Source: Mesorhizobium sp.
Lineage (GTDB): Bacteria; Pseudomonadota; Alphaproteobacteria; Rhizobiales; Rhizobiaceae
DNA length: 64,000 bases
Direction: 5' to 3'
Assembly: GCA_022833215.1 (NCBI GenBank)
Contig: JAIPUZ010000015.1
Location: forward strand, 1-64,000
Shown: piece by piece, positions 16,667 to 24,923 of the stretch
How positions within the stretch are numbered: position 1 is the first letter of the stretch
How the letters are laid out: each line of letters starts with the position of its first letter
Program-made: the position numbers and the translations under genes
The notes under the pieces: generated by a model
What the model was told of the DNA's origin: nothing
Databases searched by the model: none
What the model saw: only the letters and a program-made list of their open reading frames with translations

Positions 16667-18235
16667 TCAATACCACGCATCCTCCATCGCGTCCCGGGTG
16701 CGCGCCATGAAATCGAGGAGCGCTTCATCGGTCGCTTCGTCCAGCGGCGGTGCTTCATATTCTGCCAGCATCTTCTTCCACCGTCTGTTGGCGCGAGTGG
16801 CTGCATCCGCCGAGCCCGCCGCCTCCCATTTCTCGAAGGGTTCATTGTCGGCGATTTCCGAATCCCAGAAAGCTGTCTCGTAGTTGGCCAGCGTGTGGGC
16901 GGACCCAAAGAAGTGATTGCCGGGGCCAACCTCGCGAAAGGCGTCAAGCGCAAGCTGGTTGTCGTCGATCTTCACGCCATCGAGATAGGTGTGGAGCGCG
17001 CCGCAGAAATCGGCGTCCATGACGAATTTCTCGTAGGACATGGAAAGCAGGCCATCGAGGAAGCCGGCTGAATGCAGGATGAAGTTTGCTCCGCAATGGA
17101 CCGCGGCCAGCATCGACATCGTGCCCTCGTTCATCGCGTGCGCATCCGGCAGCTTCGACGTGGTGAAATTGCCGGAACAGCGCAACGGCAGCCTGAGACG
17201 CCGGGCAAGCTGGCCGACGACCATGGAGCCGACAACCGGTTCCGGTGTGCCGAAGGTGGGCGAACCCGAGCGAAGCGACATCGATGACAGGAAATTGCCG
17301 AAGATGACGGGTGCCCCCGGCCGCTCGAGTTGCGTAAGCGCACAGCCCGCCATGGTCTCGGCCAGCGATTGCGCGATGGCTCCCGCATTCGTAACCGGCC
17401 CCATTGCTCCGCCAAGGATGAAGGGCACGACGACGGCGGCCTGATTGGCGCGGGCGTAGGCGCGCAGTGCAAGCGTCATCGTGCCATCCCACACGAGCGG
17501 CGAGTTGACGTTGACATTGCCGAGGATGACGCAGTTCCGATCCACGAAATCGCGACCGAAGACGATCCGCGCCATTTCGATGGAATTTTCGGCCCGGCTC
17601 TCTGCCGTCACCGAGCCCATGAAGGCGCGGTCTGAATACTTTATATGGCTGTAGACCATGTCGAGATGGCGCTTGTTGACGGGAACATCCACCGGTTCGC
17701 AGATTGTGCCGCCCGAATGATGCAGCCACGGCGACGACTGGGCGAGCTTGATGAAATTGCGGAAATCCTCGATCGTGCCGTAGCGGCGGCCCCGGTCGAG
17801 ATCCATGACGAAGGGCGAGCCATAGGCTGGCGAGAACACGACATTGCTGCCGCCGATGCGCACCGAACGTGCCGGGTTGCGCGCATGCTGGGTGAACTCG
17901 GCCGGCGCTGTCGCGAGCAACTCGCGCAGCATGCCGGGCTCGAACTTCACCAGAACGCCGTCGATCTCTGCTCCGGCCCTGCGCCATAAATCGAGAGCGG
18001 CTGGATCGTCGCGGAATTCGATGCCGATTTCCGCAAGAATACGATCCGCCGTCCCCTCGATGCGGACGAGGTTTTCCTCCGCCATGATGTCGTAGGGGGG
18101 GATGCCGCGCACGATAAAGGGGCGGCCCATTCCCTGCGCTCCATGCGCACGCTGCTCGCGCCGCGCATTGCGCCCGCCTCTTTCGCGGCGAGAAGGTTGC
18201 GCAATTTTGTCGATAGTGGTTTCGGCGGTGACCAT
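16667..18235 (-). CDS. MttB-family methylamine methyltransferase homologue without pyrrolysine
   Basis: A 522-residue cytoplasmic protein of the trimethylamine methyltransferase (MttB) superfamily, a TIM barrel that in characterised members passes a methyl group from a quaternary or tertiary amine to a corrinoid protein. The frame is continuous with no internal UAG, so it is a non-pyrrolysine member like the glycine betaine methyltransferases. Typical segments are visible: SGGTICEPVDVP near residue 190, GNVNVNSPLVWDG near 245 and GAMGPVTNAGA near 285. No corrinoid protein, activase or second methyltransferase is in view. The neighbouring demethylase gene suggests betaine degradation. The ATG at 18235 has a very strong GGAGGGGAGG site; the N-terminal 30 residues are basic and variable. 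Confidence 0.88.
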   Translation of the reverse strand: MVTAETTIDKIAQPSRRERGGRNARREQRAHGAQGMGRPFIVRGIPPYDIMAEENLVRIEGTADRILAEIGIEFRDDPAALDLWRRAGAEIDGVLVKFEPGMLRELLATAPAEFTQHARNPARSVRIGGSNVVFSPAYGSPFVMDLDRGRRYGTIEDFRNFIKLAQSSPWLHHSGGTICEPVDVPVNKRHLDMVYSHIKYSDRAFMGSVTAESRAENSIEMARIVFGRDFVDRNCVILGNVNVNSPLVWDGTMTLALRAYARANQAAVVVPFILGGAMGPVTNAGAIAQSLAETMAGCALTQLERPGAPVIFGNFLSSMSLRSGSPTFGTPEPVVGSMVVGQLARRLRLPLRCSGNFTTSKLPDAHAMNEGTMSMLAAVHCGANFILHSAGFLDGLLSMSYEKFVMDADFCGALHTYLDGVKIDDNQLALDAFREVGPGNHFFGSAHTLANYETAFWDSEIADNEPFEKWEAAGSADAATRANRRWKKMLAEYEAPPLDEATDEALLDFMARTRDAMEDAWY

Positions 18236-18442
18236 ATCCTCCCCTCCAGACCTGGTACGCATTCCATCTTCATCATGCTAGCGCCACGCAGGAAGGCTGT
18301 AACGCCTGAAAATCATGACAGTTCGCATGAGTTTAAATTATGCAATAGGCACGAACCCGACTGTCTTCGCGCCCTTGTTTGACCGGGGGATAGCGGCTTG
18401 CATCGCTTTCGCTGGCAGGCAGAATCCGGCTAATGTGAAGCC

Positions 18443-20284
18443 ATGCCGATCCGCCAGCTTTCAGAAACGATGATCAACCAGATCGCCGCCGGCGAGGTGA
18501 TTGAACGCCCCGCATCGGTTGTGAAGGAACTCGTGGAGAACGCGCTCGATGCGGGGGCCGGACGCATCGAGATCGTCACCGGCGGCGGCGGCCTCAATCT
18601 CATTCGCGTGACGGATGACGGGTCCGGCATGAGCGAGCGGGAATTGCCGCTGGCGATAGGCCGCCATTGCACGTCCAAGCTCGCCGACGACATCCATGAC
18701 ATTCGCTCGCTGGGTTTCCGCGGCGAGGCCCTGCCCTCGATCGGATCCGTCGCGCGCCTGTCGATCCGCTCGCGCGCCCGGGACAGCGAAAGCGGGGCCG
18801 AGATCGGCGTCGAGGGCGGCCGCATCACTCCCGTGCGCCCGGCGCCCGCCAATCGCGGCACCACGGTCGAAGTACGCGACCTGTTCTTCGCAACGCCGGC
18901 GCGGCTGAAATTCATGAAGACGGAGCGCGCCGAAAGCACGGCGACCAGCGACATCGTCCGGCGCATCGCCATAGCATTCCCCACCGTGCGCTTCACGCTG
19001 GCAGGTGCCGACCGCTCCACGCTCGATCTGCCGGCGGCCGGCGACACGCATGAAGGCCGGCTGGAACGCATCGCGCAGGTCATGGGGAGGGAGTTTGCCG
19101 ACAACGCGATTCCTGTCGATGCCATGCGCGAGGGTGTTCGGCTGGAAGGCTATGTATCGATCCCGTCCTACACGCGCGCCAATGCGCTCCAGCAATATGC
19201 CTATGTCAACGGCCGGCCCATACGCGACAAGCTGTTCGCCGGCGCGGTACGGGGCGCCTATGCGGACGTGCTTCCACGGGACCGCCATGCCGTGACCGTG
19301 CTGTTCCTGACGCTCGATCCGTCAACGGTCGACGTCAATGTGCATCCGGCGAAAGCAGATGTGCGTTTTCGCGATCCCGGGCTGGTGCGCGGCCTCATTG
19401 TGGGCGCGATACGTCAGGCGTTGGCGAATGCAGGCATCCGCGCGGCAACCACCGGCGCATCCGGCATGATGGCGGCCTTCCGTCCAGGTACCGGCTCCAG
19501 TTCCCATTTTACGGACACGGCTGCGTCGCCCCGACCCACGGCCGGCTTCGATCTGGAAAGTTCTCCGCACAGACCTCTCGATATGAGGTCATCTGGTGCC
19601 GGTGGCGGCTTCACCGAAAGCGGACAGACTTCGTTTGCGTCGGCCGAAGCGACCAGCGCCGATATGCGCGCCAGCCAGGCGGACACGGATGGCGCATTGC
19701 AAAGCCTGACGCTCGGAGCCGCGCGCGCTCAGGTTCACGAAAATTACATCGTGGCCCAAACGCAGGATTCGCTCATCATCGTCGATCAGCACGCTGCGCA
19801 TGAACGGCTGGTCTATGAAGAACTGAAGACCGCGCTGCATGCGCGTGCCGTGCCTTCCCAGATGCTGCTCCTGCCGGAAATCGTCGACTTGCCGCAGGAC
19901 GATGCGGAGCGGCTGGCCACACATGCCGAAACGCTCGCCCGTTTCGGGCTGAGGCTGGAGCGGTTCGGCCCGGGCGCGGTTGCCGTGCGCGAGACGCCGT
20001 CCATGCTCGGAGAAGTCGACGTTCAGCAGCTTGTGCGCGATCTTGCCGACGAGATCGCCGACCACGACACCACTGAAACGCTGACCGGGCGGCTTCACCA
20101 CATTGCCGCGACCATGGCCTGCCATGGCTCGGTGCGCTCGGGCCGCCGGCTCAAGCCGGAAGAAATGAATGCCCTTCTGCGGCAGATGGAAGCGACACCG
20201 GGGTCCGGCACGTGCAATCATGGCCGCCCGACCTATATCGAGCTTCGCCTGGCCGACATCGAGCGCCTGTTCGGCAGGCGCTGA
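18443..20284 (+). CDS. mutL: DNA mismatch repair protein MutL
   Basis: A 613-residue MutL. The N-terminal GHKL ATPase is clear ([25 protein letters not shown], then DDGSGM and [10 protein letters not shown]), followed by the transducer domain ([11 protein letters not shown] near residue 300), a variable linker (about 340-420) and a C-terminal dimerisation domain. The endonuclease motif DQHA-x2-E-x4-E is intact near residues 448-459 ([12 protein letters not shown]), as expected in bacteria without MutH, with CNHGRP near the C-terminus. MutL couples MutS mismatch recognition to strand incision. It is transcribed alone or with the DUF2093 gene 62 bp downstream. The start is conserved, but its ribosome binding site is weak. 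Confidence 0.97.
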   Translation: MPIRQLSETMINQIAAGEVIERPASVVKELVENALDAGAGRIEIVTGGGGLNLIRVTDDGSGMSERELPLAIGRHCTSKLADDIHDIRSLGFRGEALPSIGSVARLSIRSRARDSESGAEIGVEGGRITPVRPAPANRGTTVEVRDLFFATPARLKFMKTERAESTATSDIVRRIAIAFPTVRFTLAGADRSTLDLPAAGDTHEGRLERIAQVMGREFADNAIPVDAMREGVRLEGYVSIPSYTRANALQQYAYVNGRPIRDKLFAGAVRGAYADVLPRDRHAVTVLFLTLDPSTVDVNVHPAKADVRFRDPGLVRGLIVGAIRQALANAGIRAATTGASGMMAAFRPGTGSSSHFTDTAASPRPTAGFDLESSPHRPLDMRSSGAGGGFTESGQTSFASAEATSADMRASQADTDGALQSLTLGAARAQVHENYIVAQTQDSLIIVDQHAAHERLVYEELKTALHARAVPSQMLLLPEIVDLPQDDAERLATHAETLARFGLRLERFGPGAVAVRETPSMLGEVDVQQLVRDLADEIADHDTTETLTGRLHHIAATMACHGSVRSGRRLKPEEMNALLRQMEATPGSGTCNHGRPTYIELRLADIERLFGRR

Positions 20285-20346
20285 CCCTACCTTGACCTTG
20301 CCGCTTTTTGCGGCGATGACATACCGATTGAACCTGGTACGCTTCC

Positions 20347-20583
20347 ATGATGAACCGCTTTGATGGTCCCGGCAGCCGTGAGGCCCGCATCCGCTATCTC
20401 GATGGCGACTTTCAGGTCACCAGCCCCGGCTCCTATGTCCGTTGCGCCGTGACGGGTGAGCACATCACGCTGGACGAACTGAGATACTGGAGCGTCGAGC
20501 GGCAGGAGCCTTACGCAAGCGCCAGGATTTCCTTCGAGCGCGAACTGGAAACGAACCCGCAACTGCGCGAGCGCGGGAAGTAA
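20347..20583 (+). CDS. DUF2093 domain protein
   Basis: A 78-residue soluble protein that resembles the DUF2093 family, which I associate with alphaproteobacteria and often see beside core genes. Conserved features include ARIRYLDGDFQVTSPGSYVRCAVTG and LDELRYWSVERQEPYAS. The function is unknown; with one or two cysteines it shows no obvious metal site. It follows mutL by 62 bp on the same strand, so co-expression is possible. The full length appears intact and fits the family. Confidence 0.85.
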   Translation: MMNRFDGPGSREARIRYLDGDFQVTSPGSYVRCAVTGEHITLDELRYWSVERQEPYASARISFERELETNPQLRERGK

Positions 20584-20688
20584 GCCCGCCAGGAGCGGTG
20601 CCCCGCACCATCGGCTCCGGACTAGCCCCTTTTGCCAGGCGTCTCGCGGTGCTAACCGTGGGGCGCTTTTCCAAAGGGATAGAAAATC

Positions 20689-22029
20689 GTGTCCAGTCAG
20701 CCCCTGCCGCCTCTCCAGCCCATAACCAGGAACGATGAGGCAGCAATCCTGAAGCTGAACAATCTGCACGCCCGGGAACTTTCCTGGCTTGAACCCGAAC
20801 GCCTGTCATTTCTTCTCGGTCAGGCATTCCATGCCTGCCATGTCGGCGAATCGGAAGCCTTCCTCATCACCTTCGATCAGGATGCGGACTACGACAGCCC
20901 CAATTTTCTCTGGTTTCGCCAGCGTTATGCGCGTTTCATCTATATCGATCGTGTCGTCGTGGATGAAAGGGCGCGTGGGCGCGGCCATGCCCGACGCCTG
21001 TATGAGGATCTGTTCAAGCGAGCCGCCGAGGCAGGCCATGACACGATCGTCTGCGAAGTGAATGCCGACCCGCCGAATCCGCAGTCGGACGCTTTTCACG
21101 AGCGATTGGGATTCCATGAAGTTGGCGCGGCCGAAATTCATGGCGGCGCCAAGACCGTTCGCTATTTTGCCCGCAAGCTGGAGAGCGGCGAGGCGATACC
21201 GTCCCTGAAGCCGTCACGGAACATTTCGCGACTTATCGAGATAATGGCGGCCCTGCGCGCGCCGGTGGGCGGCTGCCCGTGGGACGTCGAGCAGACTTTT
21301 TCCACCATAGCGCCCTATACGATCGAGGAAGCCTATGAGGTCGCAGACGCGATCCAGCGCGGCGATTTCGACGATCTGCGCGATGAACTCGGCGATCTGC
21401 TGTTGCAGGTCGTCTACCACGCCCGCATGGCCGAGGAAGAAGGCAGGTTCGCATTCCCCGATGTGGTGGAGGCGATCACCACCAAGATGATCCGCCGCCA
21501 CCCCCATGTGTTTGGCGACGACCAGGCCCGCAGCGCCGGCATGGCCAAGGGCATGTGGGAGAAGATCAAGTCTGCGGAAAAGGCGGAAAAGCGGGCGGCG
21601 CGGCTCGCACGCGGCCTCGATCCGGAGGACAATGGAAAAGGATTTCTGGACAGCGTACCCCTTGCCCTGCCTGCTCTGACGCGCGCGCTTAAGCTGCAGG
21701 AGAAGGCCGCCCGGGTCGGCTTCGACTGGGGCGAGGCTGAACCGATTCTCGACAAGATCGAGGAAGAGATCGGCGAACTGCGTGCTGCAATGGCAAAAGG
21801 CGACAGCGCTTCGATCAGGGACGAGTTCGGCGATATGCTGTTCGCCTTCGTCAATCTCGGTCGCCATCTCGGGGTGGATTCGGAAGCGGCGCTTGCCGGC
21901 ACTAACGACAAATTCCGCAATCGCTTCCATTACATAGAGAAGGTTCTTGACGAACAGGGGAAGTCTCTGGAAGCCGCGACGCTCGATGAGATGGAGGATA
22001 TCTGGCAGCAGGCCAAGAGCAAGGTCTGA
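20689..22029 (+). CDS. mazG: GNAT acetyltransferase fused to MazG nucleoside triphosphate pyrophosphohydrolase
   Basis: One uninterrupted 446-residue frame with two units. Residues 1 to about 165 form a GNAT N-acetyltransferase (acetyl-CoA loop VVDERARGRGHARRL near residues 90-104, C-terminal HERLGFHEVG). Residues 177-446 form a complete MazG with its two helical repeats and metal-binding motifs (EEAYEVADAI, DELGDLLLQVV, and again EEEIGEL, DEFGDML), the enzyme that hydrolyses NTPs to NMP and pyrophosphate. The join is a short linker (about ESGEAIPS). Where free-standing MazG proteins usually begin M-K-P-S-R, this protein has L-K-P-S-R with a CTG codon. Translation appears to start at a GTG. 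The fusion is real in this sequence; a shared pathway for the two activities is not known to me. Confidence 0.88.
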   Translation: MSSQPLPPLQPITRNDEAAILKLNNLHARELSWLEPERLSFLLGQAFHACHVGESEAFLITFDQDADYDSPNFLWFRQRYARFIYIDRVVVDERARGRGHARRLYEDLFKRAAEAGHDTIVCEVNADPPNPQSDAFHERLGFHEVGAAEIHGGAKTVRYFARKLESGEAIPSLKPSRNISRLIEIMAALRAPVGGCPWDVEQTFSTIAPYTIEEAYEVADAIQRGDFDDLRDELGDLLLQVVYHARMAEEEGRFAFPDVVEAITTKMIRRHPHVFGDDQARSAGMAKGMWEKIKSAEKAEKRAARLARGLDPEDNGKGFLDSVPLALPALTRALKLQEKAARVGFDWGEAEPILDKIEEEIGELRAAMAKGDSASIRDEFGDMLFAFVNLGRHLGVDSEAALAGTNDKFRNRFHYIEKVLDEQGKSLEAATLDEMEDIWQQAKSKV

Positions 22030-22034
22030 GGGCG

Positions 22035-23438
22035 TTATGCCTGCGGGGCGTCCTTTGCCGACCCCACACCCAGCCGGTTGCGGATTTCCTCGCGTGCGCT
22101 CTCGGTCGCTCTCAGGACAAGCGTGAGACTGCCGTCCTCATTGTCGGTCCGAGAGATCACGTCGCCATTGCGATAAAGCCAGTCGGCATGGCCGAGTTGC
22201 CCCGGCGCGAGGGTGACGGCCATTTCCGCCAGCTCGCCCGAAACATGCTCTTCGATGGCGGCAAGCAGCCGATCCAGCCCCTCGCCGCTGATCGCCGAAA
22301 TGGCGACGGGGCCATGGCGCCGGTCGTGCCGGGCATCGCCCAGAAGCCGTTCGCGATTGGCTTCGTCCAGCAGGTCGATCTTGTTCCAGACTTCGACGAC
22401 GCGCCGGTCGTCGCTCGCATCGACGCCGAGATCGGCCAGAATGCGCTCTACATCCTCCGCCTGCGCTGCCGTATCAGGATCGGAAATGTCGCGCAGATGC
22501 AGCACCAGATCGGCCTCGACCACCTCTTCCAGCGTGGCGCGGAAGGCCGCGACCAGATGGGTGGGCAGGTCGGAGATGAAGCCCACGGTATCGGACAGGA
22601 TCACCGGCGTGCCGTGCGGCAGGCGCAGGCGGCGCAACGTGGGGTCCAGCGTGGCGAACAGCATGTCCTCGGCCAGCACACCTGCCCCGGTCAGCCGGTT
22701 GAAAAGGGTCGACTTGCCGGCATTGGTGTAGCCGACGATGGCCACGACCGGGAACGGCACCTTCTTGCGCTTGGCCCGGTGCAGGTCGCGCGTGCGGCGC
22801 ACCGTTTCCAGTTCGCGCTTCAGCTTGACGATCTTGTCCTGCAGGATGCGCCGGTCGGCCTCGATCTGGGTTTCACCGGGACCTCCAAGGAAGCCCGCAC
22901 CGCCGCGCTGACGCTCGAGGTGAGTCCAGCTCCGCACCAGCCGGCCCTTCTGGTAATTCAGATGGGCAAGCTCGACCTGCAACGTCCCTTCCCTGGTGCG
23001 GGCACGCTCGCCAAAAATCTCGAGGATGAGGCCGGTGCGATCGAGCACCTTGACGTTCATTTCCTTTTCGAGATTGCGCTGCTGCACAGGCGTCAGCGGA
23101 TGATCGACGATGACCAGTTCCGCCTCGCTGTCCTCCACCAGCCCGGCGATCTCGGCAACCTTGCCGGACCCAAGCAATGTGCCCGGACGCGGATCGTTCA
23201 CGCTCACAACAAGGCTGTGTACGGGATCGAGATCGATGGCGCGCGCCAGCCCGACGGCTTCTTCGTGCCGGGCCTGAGGCGAACGCGTCAGTCGTGGCCG
23301 CGCCGTGTCGTCCGCTGCGACCGGACGGGTAAGCACGGGAACGACAACCACCGCGCGCGTGCGCACGGCGTTCGCCTCGCCGGCGCCCTTCGCGGGCTGC
23401 GTGCCGGATTCGTCAGTGGCGTCGCGGTTGCGTGCCAA
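22035..23438 (-). CDS. hflX: Ribosome-associated GTPase HflX
   Basis: A 467-residue GTPase. The N-terminal HflX domain (about 50-200, with NDPRPGTLLGSGKV) precedes a GTPase domain with P-loop GYTNAGKST near residue 225, DTVGF (G3) and WNKIDL (G4). HflX binds the 50S subunit and splits or rescues stalled ribosomes under heat or stress. The first 45 residues are a variable extension. It starts 10 bp after the hfq stop, giving the conserved hfq-hflX operon. Its stop lies 5 bp from the convergent mazG stop, so transcripts must overlap or terminate inside coding sequence. Confidence 0.96.
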   Translation of the reverse strand: MARNRDATDESGTQPAKGAGEANAVRTRAVVVVPVLTRPVAADDTARPRLTRSPQARHEEAVGLARAIDLDPVHSLVVSVNDPRPGTLLGSGKVAEIAGLVEDSEAELVIVDHPLTPVQQRNLEKEMNVKVLDRTGLILEIFGERARTREGTLQVELAHLNYQKGRLVRSWTHLERQRGGAGFLGGPGETQIEADRRILQDKIVKLKRELETVRRTRDLHRAKRKKVPFPVVAIVGYTNAGKSTLFNRLTGAGVLAEDMLFATLDPTLRRLRLPHGTPVILSDTVGFISDLPTHLVAAFRATLEEVVEADLVLHLRDISDPDTAAQAEDVERILADLGVDASDDRRVVEVWNKIDLLDEANRERLLGDARHDRRHGPVAISAISGEGLDRLLAAIEEHVSGELAEMAVTLAPGQLGHADWLYRNGDVISRTDNEDGSLTLVLRATESAREEIRNRLGVGSAKDAPQA

Positions 23439-23448
23439 TCAGATGTCC

Positions 23449-23685
23449 CTAGGCTTCCTCGGCTTCGAACATCTGCACGGGCTGACTCGGCATGATCGTG
23501 GAGATGGCATGCTTGTAGACAAGCTGGGAATGCCCGTCGCGGCGCAGCAGGACGCAGAAATTGTCGAACGATGTGACGACACCGGTCAGTTTCACGCCAT
23601 TGATGAGGAATATGGTGAGAGGGTTTTTGCTTTTACGAACCGAGTTCAGGAAAAGGTCCTGAAGATTTTGCGAGCGTTCGGCCAT
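23449..23685 (-). CDS. hfq: RNA chaperone Hfq
   Basis: A 78-residue Hfq, the hexameric Sm-like chaperone that pairs small RNAs with mRNAs. The Sm1 motif ([22 protein letters not shown]) and the Sm2 motif with its YKHAIST signature are intact, as are the N-terminal QNLQDLFLN residues of the proximal face. The C-terminal tail is short, as usual in alphaproteobacteria. The start at 23685 (MAERSQ) is taken from family knowledge; the frame stays open upstream but without similarity. The gene opens the hfq-hflX operon. Confidence 0.97.
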   Translation of the reverse strand: MAERSQNLQDLFLNSVRKSKNPLTIFLINGVKLTGVVTSFDNFCVLLRRDGHSQLVYKHAISTIMPSQPVQMFEAEEA

Positions 23686-23768
23686 TTTTCTTATCTTCCC
23701 GCCGGATCCCTTTTTGTCTGCCAGCCAATACGCCCAAAGCATATGGGCGTGTCCAGTCCGCAAACAAC

Positions 23769-23792
23769 CCTGCCTGCGGCTACGCAAGCAGG
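23769..23792 (-). terminator. Probable terminator between the aminotransferase gene and hfq
   Basis: On the minus strand a 10-bp stem with one wobble pair (arms CCTGCTTGCG and CGCAGGCAGG, TAGC loop) follows the aminotransferase stop by 34 bp. A T-rich tract comes after it. It should separate that gene from hfq, whose promoter would lie in 23686-23768. Confidence 0.55.
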
Positions 23793-23825
23793 ACGAGATT
23801 TACTATTGTTTACACCCTGCGGTTA

Positions 23826-24686
23826 TCAGGCCGGACTTTTTTCCGCAATCTCAAAAAATGCCTGCCGCAACGAAAGTGTAAGGGAACCGGGATGGCCATT
23901 GGCCACCGGATGGCCGTCGATAGCCACGATTGGGGTTGCGAGCGTGGTGGCGGAAGACAGGAACGCCTCACGCGCGGAAAGCGCTTCATCGACCGTGAAA
24001 GCGCGTTCCTCGATGCGCAGGCCGAGCCGGGCGGCAACGTCGAACAGGGTGGTGCGCGTCACGCCGCGCAGGATGCCATGATCGGCCGGGCGCGTGACTA
24101 GAATGCCGTCATTCGTCACGATCCATGCGTTGGTCGACGATCCTTCCTTGACGGTGCCATCGGGGTCGACGAACCACGCCTCATAGGCTCCCGCTTCCTT
24201 CGCCTTCTGCTTGGCCAGAACATTCGGCAACAGGCCGACCGTCTTGATGTCGACGCGGTCCCAGCGGTTTTCCGGCACCGTAATCACCCTGACGCCGGTC
24301 TCGGCCTTGTGCCCCAACGTTTCCGGGTCGATCTTTCTGGCCGTGACCACCAATGACGGGCGAACCCCGGCGGGGAATGGATGGTCTCGCGGCGCAACGC
24401 CTCGCGTTACCTGCAAGTAGACCAGTCCGTTGCGGACGCGGTTGCGGCGAATCACCTCGTGCAGGACCACGATGAGTGCCGATCTGTGCATCGGCCAGCC
24501 GATCGACAATTCCGAAAGAGAGCGATCCAGGCGGTCCAGATGGCGCGTCATGTCCACGATGAAGCCGCGCGCGATCTCGCAGACTTCGTAAACACCGTCG
24601 GCGAACTGATAGCCCCTGTCCTCGATATGAACGGAGGCATCCCGATGGGCGACGTAGCGCCCGTTGACGTAGGCAATGCGTGGCAT
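23826..24686 (-). CDS. dat: D-amino acid aminotransferase (class IV PLP enzyme)
   Basis: A 286-residue fold-type IV PLP enzyme. The D-amino acid transaminase pattern is visible: VNGRYVAHRDASVHIEDRG at the start, FADGVYEV, the Schiff-base lysine in DIKTVGLLPNVLAKQ near residue 150, and the phosphate-binding EGSSTNAW near 185. Such enzymes move the amino group between D-alanine or other D-amino acids and 2-oxo acids, supplying D-glutamate or D-alanine, or degrading them. Branched-chain aminotransferases share the fold, but the spacing favours the D-amino acid branch. The start at 24686 has GGGAAAT upstream. A CtrA box lies about 210 bp upstream, with a terminator in between. Confidence 0.85.
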   Translation of the reverse strand: MPRIAYVNGRYVAHRDASVHIEDRGYQFADGVYEVCEIARGFIVDMTRHLDRLDRSLSELSIGWPMHRSALIVVLHEVIRRNRVRNGLVYLQVTRGVAPRDHPFPAGVRPSLVVTARKIDPETLGHKAETGVRVITVPENRWDRVDIKTVGLLPNVLAKQKAKEAGAYEAWFVDPDGTVKEGSSTNAWIVTNDGILVTRPADHGILRGVTRTTLFDVAARLGLRIEERAFTVDEALSAREAFLSSATTLATPIVAIDGHPVANGHPGSLTLSLRQAFFEIAEKSPA

Positions 24687-24744
24687 GGCGATTTCCCGAA
24701 GAACGGGCCACACCATATTCGATTCCGTCACCCCGGCAACGCGG

Positions 24745-24775
24745 CAAACAAAAAAGCGGAGCTATTGCTCCGCTT
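24745..24775 (-). terminator. Rho-independent terminator
   Basis: A perfect 9-bp stem (AAGCGGAGC at 24754-24762, complement at 24767-24775) with a 4-nt loop, followed on the minus strand by a run of six T and a further T-rich tail. It ends either the transcript of the DapB-like gene, 150 bp upstream, or a short transcript beginning in that gap. Confidence 0.8.
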
Positions 24776-24836
24776 CCTCGTCTGTCGCAGTCGCCGCCGG
24801 TACATCCGCGGTCGGTCAACCTTGTCGACACCCTGC
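24745..24836 (-). ncRNA. Candidate small RNA between the DapB-like and aminotransferase genes
   Basis: This is a hypothesis from layout. Reading leftward, a CtrA box (24897-24912) is followed by a CTATAA-like -10 element near 24837-24843, then about 85 nt without a gene and a strong intrinsic terminator. That would yield an RNA of about 80-90 nt. No known RNA family is recognised, and the terminator may simply serve the gene upstream. Confidence 0.22.
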
Positions 24837-24896
24837 CTTATAGAGAGACAATGTAACGACAATGCGACAGTTGCAGAGAGAGTGCGGCACCCATGG

Positions 24897-24912
24897 TTAA
24901 CAAATGGTTAAC
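24897..24912. promoter_or_regulatory. Full CtrA binding box TTAA-N7-TTAAC
   Basis: TTAA at 24897-24900 and TTAAC at 24908-24912 are separated by exactly seven bases, matching the consensus of the alphaproteobacterial cell-cycle regulator CtrA. The box sits in a direct repeat of ATGGTTAAC and lies 12 bp past the stop codon of the DapB-like gene. It could drive or repress a leftward transcript toward the aminotransferase gene. Confidence 0.5.
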
Positions 24913-24923
24913 GCTCTTCGGAC

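Noticed and set aside
16639..16953. An upstream extension of the DUF3828-like protein
   Set aside because: It overlaps the end of the MttB-family gene in another frame and would destroy the signal peptide; AGGAGG before 16638 fixes the start.
20584..20688. A GC-rich leader ahead of the GNAT-MazG gene with short complementary stretches, considered as a riboswitch
   Set aside because: The pairings are imperfect, and no known riboswitch consensus fits.
24776..24923. A tRNA gene ahead of the strong terminator
   Set aside because: No T-loop consensus or cloverleaf could be found on either strand.
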